Below are positions 8,501 to 12,583 of a stretch of 14,562 nucleotides of DNA, one piece after another. The notes beneath the pieces are model-generated. The model was not told the origin of the DNA. It worked only from the letters and a program-made list of their open reading frames with translations, and made no database searches. The translations under genes were made by a program, and so were the position numbers. The DNA lies in contig SKJA01000040.1 in assembly GCA_007116105.1 (NCBI GenBank), forward strand, positions 1 through 14,562. The letters run 5' to 3'. Within the stretch, counting starts at the first letter, position 1. Every line of letters starts with the position of its first letter. Source of the DNA: Candidatus Izemoplasma sp. Its GTDB lineage: Bacteria > Bacillota_I > Bacilli_A > Izemoplasmatales > Izemoplasmataceae.

Positions 8501-9060
8501 ACACGGATCACACGTTCATTAGCGTCGTAAGCAGCACTTTTAGTCAACCGTTTGAGGAGCCTTTCAAGTTCAGCTTTCAGTGGTTTTTGACTCTCTAAGA
8601 TGATCGAGGCAATGATGCTCTCTTGTGTGTTTTTATCTGGCTTTGCAACTTTAATGTCCGTTGCTTCAAGTGTCGCCATTTGGTTGTTTAGGGTTTTTAT
8701 TTGCTCTTCGATAGGGGCTTGGGCATGTTTAAAGGACGTCTCTAGACGTGATTTTTGAGCGTCAAACTGTTGTTTTGCTTGCGTAAGTTCATGATTAAAA
8801 GCCTCTTGCTGAGTGCTTAAGCTTTGTTCAAGACCTTGGCGGGTGTCTTGGTGCTGCTTAGTCAGTGTCTTGAGTTCTTTCTCAGAGTGTTTTTTGTGTT
8901 GCTCGAGGTTTTTATCATGTTTATGAGCTTGTGACTCATAGGTTTTAAAGATGTCCTTGTAAGAAGATGTAGAATCTACAGCTTTTCGCACAAACAGTTT
9001 TTGCGCTCTTTTTAAGACAACATTAGGGTTTAACCTTGATGTTTTTTTCTCTTCTGACAT
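5572..9060 (-). CDS. Giant coiled-coil protein A, unknown function
   Basis: A protein of 1162 residues with no family I can name. The first 35 or so residues (MSEEKKTSRLNPNVVLKRAQ onward) are basic and look less coiled. From about residue 45 to the end it is nearly continuous helix rich in Gln, Lys, Glu, Leu, His and Asp, typical of a long coiled coil. There is one cysteine (LLLLCSQEHY), four tryptophans all in the middle (KFWHES, DAYWQNK, QHEWQL, DLWRDK), and no Walker A motif, signal peptide or membrane span. ATG 9060 has a good GGAGG site 6 bases upstream (9067-9071) and a recognisable promoter about 40 bases away, so this is the first gene of a two-gene operon with coiled-coil protein B. 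If fully extended (about 0.15 nm per residue) the rod would approach 170 nm. Candidate roles are a cytoskeletal or scaffold filament or a cell-surface-independent structural protein; the sequence does not choose between them. Confidence 0.88.
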   Translation of the reverse strand: MSEEKKTSRLNPNVVLKRAQKLFVRKAVDSTSSYKDIFKTYESQAHKHDKNLEQHKKHSEKELKTLTKQHQDTRQGLEQSLSTQQEAFNHELTQAKQQFDAQKSRLETSFKHAQAPIEEQIKTLNNQMATLEATDIKVAKPDKNTQESIIASIILESQKPLKAELERLLKRLTKSAAYDANERVIRVRYIDQQLNQTTQREADGIMSKIQNLQHALADHQENYVANFERLEHIMSEGTKTFDDIADLLLNYQSQHQQHHKPVLAQRSQFTKDAQAQNKKARQDVLRLLNVYAQKAQSPSEKQFFKDYIQLYESLDLKRSQLYKTIDASLLKVLQQVDGEMARIYDALDQQVHKQKKFWHESAQAFFDALKIYQLDAIDVSLAEKLLLRHVSDGLKAFFDTLLGIVIEFQQNRHTLLETFHHKAQTLFDALDDQQLFLDAYWQNKQLAYEKAKAHLDIQAQQLGLAIEKLKFQHEWQLYDFDKQRQLLDFEQTLSLHQHELERKEAVAKLTHAHHVTLDKHEEAIQVAAQNYALKKGSLTLEIDLWRDKLPFLEAEVNEKADRLIKEIHQRQERTLKDLIEQNDLQYDAYNLSIENLQQQIKQTVKDQEDLIKEIRHEALDDVKDQYDSIYAKYQAVTENIDNIETKKAHKAKGLDEVFLKETQEARQYIADKKAVLSTRLHELDISYKDILNQVSHDRQTLQEERRDIKALLLLCSQEHYDLLATALKNITLDAIAYQDHLTKAQLEDRLSFAPTKLNEATLHQKNERYLKQAHTHEANTLSALEKAFEQTRKKILSKGRDNIQGIRSLLEHLVNLQEQTLKTETERIMNEMKQGFKELTASSESFIESTQKRADKLKDKVLLDYDKELKKFVSEEQTLKRTIDKIEAKILKKAKGVAQSKLDDYEQRLSQLNAKIEKIKHDRDEHQKNFEREEKRFNEQFDTEKADVDHQRGKNLQNTRENHRQHLLLLEQRLSEALEVYDQFETSKQETIAFDKKQHTHALQELAQMYDDRLGHLEKKFSQRKEDLDKAVQQSKETLQAQLKDINDDITAYTQKLEQAQDTIDHEFEEKKHLALEAKKFIKSQLKELDEEAHDQINHLIEQLHLALQKHAHNSKQTDLLSLLEKTVKEVYQKQHTLIDQFIQKTSTSLKEDLEKEAYDGE
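5589..5595 (-). promoter_or_regulatory. Ribosome binding site deciding the start of coiled-coil gene B
   Basis: On the minus strand AAGGAGG lies inside the last codons of coiled-coil gene A. It is 3 bases before ATG 5585 and 6 bases before ATG 5582. The spacing favours 5582, or at least excludes the TTG at 5600, which lies upstream of the site. The gene A stop at 5572-5574 follows both ATGs, so ribosomes finishing gene A arrive at the gene B start. Confidence 0.75.
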
Positions 9061-9099
9061 ACGCTTCCTCCAATAATAAAATCCCTATCAATTTAGCAT

Positions 9100-9128
9100 A
9101 TTGTACCATAGGAAACGGCTTTGAACAA
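9100..9128 (-). promoter_or_regulatory. Promoter of the coiled-coil operon
   Basis: Read on the minus strand: -35 TTGTTC (9123-9128), a 17-base spacer, and -10 TACAAT (9100-9105; five of six consensus bases). Predicted transcription would start near 9093, giving a leader of about 33 bases that contains the GGAGG site of coiled-coil gene A. The -35 is weak (three of six), so the promoter may be moderate or helped by an activator. Confidence 0.6.
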
Positions 9129-9158
9129 CGTTCATGAATGTCAATGAATGGTTTTCGA

Positions 9159-9187
9159 TTGGTAAAAGAGGGGGTATCATGTATAAT
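9159..9187 (+). promoter_or_regulatory. Promoter of ruvB-queA
   Basis: -35 TTGGTA (9159-9164; four of six), a 17-base spacer, and a consensus -10 TATAAT (9182-9187). The likely start point, about 7 bases downstream near 9194, falls on the GAGGAG ribosome binding site (9194-9199) of ruvB. The leader would then be only about 14 bases. No stem-loop or riboswitch fits in this space. Confidence 0.7.
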
Positions 9188-9207
9188 CACTTTGAGGAGC
9201 TGATATT

Positions 9208-10215
9208 ATGGTTGATAAAATCTTGTCTGCAAGTCACCAAGAAGGTGATTTTGAAGCGTTGTCGATACGTCCCCAGACGCTTGCTGAATACATCGGTCAA
9301 GAAACCGTCAAAGAGATGATTGATATCTTCATTCGCGCAGCCAAAAAGCGTAGGGAAAGTCTCGATCACGTCTTACTTTACGGTCCTCCAGGTTTAGGTA
9401 AAACCACCCTCGCACACATCATCGCCAATGAGGTAGGGGTCAACATCAAAATCACCAGCGGCCCCACCATTGAAAAAAGTGGCGATTTAGCGGTGCTTTT
9501 AACCAGTTTAGAGCCGGGTGATATTCTCTTTATTGATGAGATTCATCGCTTACCCAAAGTCGTTGAAGAAGTGCTGTATCCTGCGATGGAAGATTTTGCC
9601 ATCGATTTAATTGTTGGAAAAGATCATACGACCAAAGCCATCCGTGTCGATTTACCACCGTTTACGTTGATCGGCTCAACCACGCGTTTCGGGGATTTAA
9701 CGGCCCCCCTACGGGATCGTTTTGGTGTTGTCCATAAACTAGAATACTACGATCAAGAGGCGCTCGAAAAGATTTGTGAGCGTACAGCACGACTCTATGA
9801 CACCACCATTACCCCTGAAAGTGTGATTGAAATTGCCCGTCGTTCCCGTGGCACGCCGCGCATCACCAATCGCTTGTTTCGCCGCGTCCGAGACTTTGCG
9901 GATGTCTTAAATGACGGCATCATTGATAATGAGATTACCGACACTGCCTTGACGAAGTTGCAAATTGATCCTTTAGGTCTCGATCAAATTGATTATGATT
10001 ACTTGAATGGGCTCATTGATCGGTTTAAAGGTGGACCTGTGGGCATTGAGAGTTTGGCTTCAAGCATCGCAGAAGAAGTGACCACACTCGAAGAAGTGAC
10101 CGAGCCATTTTTGTTGAAAATCGGCTTCATTGCTCGCACCCCGCGAGGACGTATTGCGACGGAACTGGCTTACAAGCACTTGAATAAACGTTTCCAAGGG
10201 AGTTTGTTTGAATGA
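9208..10215 (+). CDS. ruvB: Holliday junction branch migration ATPase RuvB
   Basis: Hexameric AAA+ motor that, with RuvA, drives branch migration of Holliday junctions in recombination and repair. The 335 residues are full length. Visible features are the conserved N-terminal RPQTLAEYIGQE, Walker A GPPGLGKTT (residues 59-67, K65), Walker B ILFIDEIHRL (D110, E111), sensor I around IGSTTRFG (155-162), the PLRDRFG box (167-173) with the arginine finger, sensor II near RGTPRITNRL, and the C-terminal winged helix ending RTPRGRIATELAYKHL. ATG 9208 is set by GAGGAG 8 bases upstream and by the family N-terminus. It ends in TGA overlapping the ATG of queA (ATGA, 10212-10215), so the two are coupled, as is common in Firmicutes. 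ruvA, usually directly upstream, is not here; it must lie elsewhere in the genome. Confidence 0.98.
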   Translation: MVDKILSASHQEGDFEALSIRPQTLAEYIGQETVKEMIDIFIRAAKKRRESLDHVLLYGPPGLGKTTLAHIIANEVGVNIKITSGPTIEKSGDLAVLLTSLEPGDILFIDEIHRLPKVVEEVLYPAMEDFAIDLIVGKDHTTKAIRVDLPPFTLIGSTTRFGDLTAPLRDRFGVVHKLEYYDQEALEKICERTARLYDTTITPESVIEIARRSRGTPRITNRLFRRVRDFADVLNDGIIDNEITDTALTKLQIDPLGLDQIDYDYLNGLIDRFKGGPVGIESLASSIAEEVTTLEEVTEPFLLKIGFIARTPRGRIATELAYKHLNKRFQGSLFE

Positions 10216-11237
10216 AAACCAAAGATTTTTATTATGATTTGCCCGCACACCTCATTGCTCAGCACCCACTGAAAGATCGCAGTGACTCACGCCTGATGGT
10301 GGTAAACCGTGATTCCTTAACCGCCACACCGAAACAGTTTACCGATCTGATTGACCATCTACACGCGGGGGATGTTTTAGTGTTCAACGATTCAGCGGTG
10401 TTACCTGCTCGACTAATGGGTGTTAAACAGACCACCGGTGCGGTCATCGAAGTTTTACTGTTAAACGAGCAAGCGCCCAATCAATGGGAGTGTTTGGTGA
10501 AAAAAGCACGCAAGATCGATGTCGGGGATGTCATCATTTTTGGTGAAAACACCCTTAAAGCGACCTGCGTGACGGTAAAAGATGATGGCATTCGCGTCTT
10601 TAAGTTCAGTTATGAGGGTCTCTTTTTAGAAGTCCTTGATGCCCTCGGAGAGATGCCATTGCCGCCGTACATTAAAACGAGATTAGAAGATCAAAGCCGC
10701 TATCAAACGGTCTACGCTAAGCACCCAGGCAGCGCAGCAGCCCCGACAGCAGGGCTTCATTTTACGCAAGCGTTTCTCAATCAAATCAAAGCAAAAGGCA
10801 TCGAAATCGCGTTTGTGACCATGCACATTGGCTTAGGCACCTTTCGTCCCGTTGCCGTGGTGGATGTGAAAGCGCATAAAATGCACGAAGAGTGGTATGC
10901 CCTAAACACGAAAGAGGCACAAACCATCCACAAAGCCAAAGCAGAAGGACGGCGTGTGATTGCAGTGGGAACCACAGCCATGCGGACATTGGAGACCATC
11001 GCGAAAGAACATGGGCAGGTGGTTGCGCAATCAGGCCAGTCCGATTTGTTTATTTACCCAGGTTTTAAGTTTCGTGTGATTGACGCCTTGTTAACCAACT
11101 TTCACTTACCAGAGTCCACACTGATGATGTTGGTGAGTGCATTTGCGAGCAAGGAACTCATTTTTGCAAGCTATCACAAAGCCATTGAGCAATCTTTCCG
11201 CTTTTTCTCATTTGGCGATGCCATGTTTATTGAATAA
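10212..11237 (+). CDS. queA: S-adenosylmethionine:tRNA ribosyltransferase-isomerase QueA
   Basis: Transfers and isomerises the ribosyl group of S-adenosylmethionine onto preQ1 at tRNA position 34, giving epoxyqueuosine, in the cytoplasm. The 341 residues are the usual length. Signature segments are FYYDLPAHLIAQHPL with DSRLMV (residues 6-30), VFNDSAVLPARL (57-68), the YQTVYAKHPGSAAAPTAGLH stretch (164-183), HIGLGTFRPV (205-214), AVGTTAMRTLE (251-261), YPGFKFRVIDALLTNFHLPE (282-301) and the C-terminal FFSFGDAMFI. The start ATG overlaps the ruvB stop, and no better start is nearby. tgt, the partner that inserts preQ1 and often follows queA, is absent; a terminator comes next. Presence of QueA implies preQ1 insertion by a Tgt encoded elsewhere and either synthesis or uptake of the precursor. 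Confidence 0.98.
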   Translation: MKTKDFYYDLPAHLIAQHPLKDRSDSRLMVVNRDSLTATPKQFTDLIDHLHAGDVLVFNDSAVLPARLMGVKQTTGAVIEVLLLNEQAPNQWECLVKKARKIDVGDVIIFGENTLKATCVTVKDDGIRVFKFSYEGLFLEVLDALGEMPLPPYIKTRLEDQSRYQTVYAKHPGSAAAPTAGLHFTQAFLNQIKAKGIEIAFVTMHIGLGTFRPVAVVDVKAHKMHEEWYALNTKEAQTIHKAKAEGRRVIAVGTTAMRTLETIAKEHGQVVAQSGQSDLFIYPGFKFRVIDALLTNFHLPESTLMMLVSAFASKELIFASYHKAIEQSFRFFSFGDAMFIE

Positions 11238-11239
11238 AA

Positions 11240-11266
11240 AAAAGGCTGGGGTATCCCAAGCCTTTT
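11240..11266. terminator. Bidirectional intrinsic terminator, queA / SHOCT operon
   Basis: Arms 11240-11251 and 11255-11266 (AAAAGGCT, one G·A mismatch, GGG paired with CCC) close a 3-base loop between the convergent queA and SHOCT-like genes. On the minus strand the stem is followed by seven T in all, a strong terminator. On the plus strand the T run is broken by one G (TTTTGTTTT), so termination of queA may be a little weaker. Confidence 0.88.
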
Positions 11267-11269
11267 GTT

Positions 11270-11656
11270 TTATTCAATCCAGATTTTAACGATGTCACCA
11301 TCGCCACTTTCAATGTTAATGATTTCACCGACAGTCCCATCTTCGATCATTTGTAAAATCATGTCCACATCGACGTCCACATTCATTTGCTCAAGGCGGT
11401 CCATTTGTACAAGACCCTTACGTTTTCCGCCCCGTAAAGCGATGGCAGCAAACTCGATGGGGATTTGAACGTTGACTTTGTCACCGTCGTTGGATAGAAT
11501 ACGTATTTTAAGCATCCGACGTTTCGATGTTCTAGGCACCGTAGGCGCGAAGCTGGAGGTTTTCTTCTCCTCCATCGCTTTGAGCAGTTCAGCGCCTTCT
11601 TGAGGGGTAATCAGTTTGTCTTGAATCATTTCAAGAATTTTCATTTTCTCACTCAT
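11270..11656 (-). CDS. SHOCT-like domain protein
   Basis: A small cytoplasmic protein of 128 residues. The N-terminal helical hairpin (residues 3-30, KMKILEMIQDKLITPQEGAE then LLKAMEE) is of the SHOCT-like type seen in YvlB-like proteins. A basic linker (about 41-50, PRTSKRRMLK) follows, then a beta-rich C-terminal domain (49-128) ending GEIINIESGDGDIVKIWIE. Proteins with this layout are often encoded beside DUF2089 proteins, as here; the biochemical role is not established, but small regulatory or oligomerisation functions are usually supposed. The frame could start at GTG 11665, overlapping the upstream TGA by 4 bases, but AAAGGGTGA places the ribosome binding site 5 bases before ATG 11656, which I prefer. 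It is the last gene of the three-gene operon and ends just before the shared terminator. Confidence 0.85.
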   Translation of the reverse strand: MSEKMKILEMIQDKLITPQEGAELLKAMEEKKTSSFAPTVPRTSKRRMLKIRILSNDGDKVNVQIPIEFAAIALRGGKRKGLVQMDRLEQMNVDVDVDMILQMIEDGTVGEIINIESGDGDIVKIWIE

Positions 11657-11661
11657 GATGC

Positions 11662-12024
11662 TCACCCTTTAAGACGCTTCAGCGCCTCTTCCTTAGTGAT
11701 TTCGCCATCCGCAAGTTGTTTTAATACGGTTTCACGATCGGGTTTATCGTCCTCTTCAGGGGTATAGCCCAATTGTACAATCACTTCATCGAGCATTTTC
11801 TTAACGGTGGGGTACGACACATTCAGTTCTTTTTCGAGCTGTTTAATGTTGCCTTTGTTTTTCATGAAGAGTTCAATAAAATAGAGATTCTCTTTGCTGA
11901 TTTGGTTGAACTTCGAAAGTCTAAACTGACCACTTATTTCTGTGGAACAATGGTGACAACTCAGTTTGGTCACATGCAGCTCACCTGCACAAATAGGGCA
12001 CTGCCCAATCACTTCTTTTAACAT
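11662..12024 (-). CDS. DUF2089 family zinc-ribbon / HTH protein
   Basis: A 120-residue probable DNA-binding regulator. Residues 9-26 hold a zinc ribbon, C9-x2-C12-x10-C23-x2-C26. Residues 38-85 (LSKFNQISKENLYFIELFMK through NIKQLEKELNVSYPTVKKML) form a helix-turn-helix resembling sigma-70 region 4, with the recognition helix around SYPTVKKMLDEV. The C-terminal tail (about 96-120, DRETVLKQLADGEITKEEAL) is a SHOCT-like helical pair of the kind that begins the next protein. ATG 12024 has TAGGAG 8 bases upstream, which includes the TAG stop of the preceding gene (11-base intergenic gap). It ends in TGA at 11662, immediately before the SHOCT-like gene. DUF2089 proteins have been linked to transcriptional regulation by domain content; the target here is unknown, and autoregulation of this operon is my inference. 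Confidence 0.88.
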   Translation of the reverse strand: MLKEVIGQCPICAGELHVTKLSCHHCSTEISGQFRLSKFNQISKENLYFIELFMKNKGNIKQLEKELNVSYPTVKKMLDEVIVQLGYTPEEDDKPDRETVLKQLADGEITKEEALKRLKG

Positions 12025-12035
12025 ACTTTTCGCTC

Positions 12036-12374
12036 CTATCTAATTTTAAATTGGATTTTTACGCCCTCACTCTCAATCTCAACCTTTGTGCCTTTTGAAT
12101 AGCGCAACAGTGTCAACAGGAGTTCTGGGTCTAAAGCATCGGTCGCTTCTTTAGGGAAACGCTTTAAGGCAAACTTGGCGATGCCTAGTGGTAAGGGAAT
12201 GACGCTGAGCGAATGAAGCAAACCTCTCAAAAACACTGGCATTTCATCCACTTTCATCTTCCAAGTCACGAAACGAGCACGTTTTAAACTGCCCTCTTTA
12301 CGAGCCTGTATTAAATAGGCGTCTAAAGGATCGAGTTTGTGCTGTGCCACTTTTTCTAAGGTTTGTAGATTCAT
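12036..12374 (-). CDS. Small protein, unknown, possible SHOCT-associated C-terminal module
   Basis: A 112-residue cytoplasmic protein without an obvious named family. Its N-terminus (MNLQTLEKVAQHKLDPLDAY) resembles the helix pair that opens the SHOCT-like protein. The middle (31-60) is basic and then hydrophobic. The C-terminal half, PLPLGIAKFALKRFPKEA (residues 60-77) followed by LDPELLLTLLRYSKGTKVEI and SEGVKIQFKIR, reads like the C-terminal domain of the SHOCT-like protein two genes downstream (IPIEFAAIAL ... MILQMIEDGTVGEIINIES ... VKIWIE). The frame is open from TTG 12413, but ATG 12374 has a GAGGTG ribosome binding site 5 bases upstream and lies just downstream of a strong promoter, so I start there. 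It is the first gene of the operon. The proposed relation is by eye and weak at residue level. Confidence 0.8.
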   Translation of the reverse strand: MNLQTLEKVAQHKLDPLDAYLIQARKEGSLKRARFVTWKMKVDEMPVFLRGLLHSLSVIPLPLGIAKFALKRFPKEATDALDPELLLTLLRYSKGTKVEIESEGVKIQFKIR

Positions 12375-12403
12375 AGCGCACCTCAAACTTAATTTATATT
12401 CAA

Positions 12404-12432
12404 ATAATAGCAATAAAATTAATATATGTCAA
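12404..12432 (-). promoter_or_regulatory. Strong promoter of the DUF2089/SHOCT operon
   Basis: On the minus strand: a perfect -35 TTGACA (12427-12432), a 17-base spacer and -10 TATTAT (12404-12409; five of six). A-tract/T-tract sequence directly upstream (12433-12447) could act as an UP element. Transcription would start near 12397, giving a leader of about 23 bases that contains GAGGTG. Confidence 0.82.
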
Positions 12433-12523
12433 ATAATATTAAAAAAAATGACACAAATAATTGATTTTTTAAATTTATGCTTTTAAAATGATTGTAAAGT
12501 TTTGATCGGGTTGTAAGTCGCTC

Positions 12524-12552
12524 TTGGTCATTGAACAAAGATAAGGTATAAT
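12524..12552 (+). promoter_or_regulatory. Probable promoter of the activase gene
   Basis: A consensus -10 TATAAT (12547-12552) lies 17 bases after a weak -35 TTGGTC (12524-12529; three of six). Transcription would start near 12559, about 25 bases before the TTG start at 12584, with AGGGG (12567-12571) in the leader. Confidence 0.55.
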
Positions 12553-12583
12553 AAATAAGTAATGTAAGGGGATGTGGTGCTGA

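Larger units (their letters stand above)
9061..9207. other. Divergent intergenic region between coiled-coil operon and ruvB
   Basis: This 147-base gap contains the two back-to-back promoters. Their -35 elements are about 30 bases apart (9123-9128 and 9159-9164). Between them ATGAATG occurs twice (9134-9140, 9144-9150), a 10-base period that would put both copies on the same DNA face. Nothing else is visible: no terminator, RNA gene or small coding frame with a ribosome binding site that I would trust. Confidence 0.5.
12375..12583. other. AT-rich divergent intergenic region
   Basis: This gap separates the minus-strand DUF2089/SHOCT operon from the plus-strand activase gene and holds a promoter for each. 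The segment 12395-12490 is strikingly AT-rich compared with the genes. CAAATAATA occurs at 12401-12409 and 12430-12438, and CAAATAAT at 12454-12461; the first two overlap the -10 and -35 of the minus-strand promoter. I see no RNA gene, hairpin or extra reading frame. The AT-rich stretch could also bind nucleoid proteins. Confidence 0.6.

Noticed and set aside
2733..9060. Coiled-coil proteins as SMC, Rad50 or MukB ATPases
   Set aside because: No GxxxxGK[S/T] motif, no DEAD-like Walker B and no ABC signature in either protein.
9182..9187. Extended -10 (TGnTATAAT) for ruvB
   Set aside because: The bases before TATAAT are ATG, so the TG is one position off.
9134..9319. Plus-strand open frame starting in the promoter region
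   Set aside because: It crosses the ruvB promoter and start in another frame and lacks a ribosome binding site.
12036..12413. TTG 12413 as start of the first small operon gene
   Set aside because: It would lie upstream of the promoter's expected transcript start; ATG 12374 has GAGGTG at good spacing.
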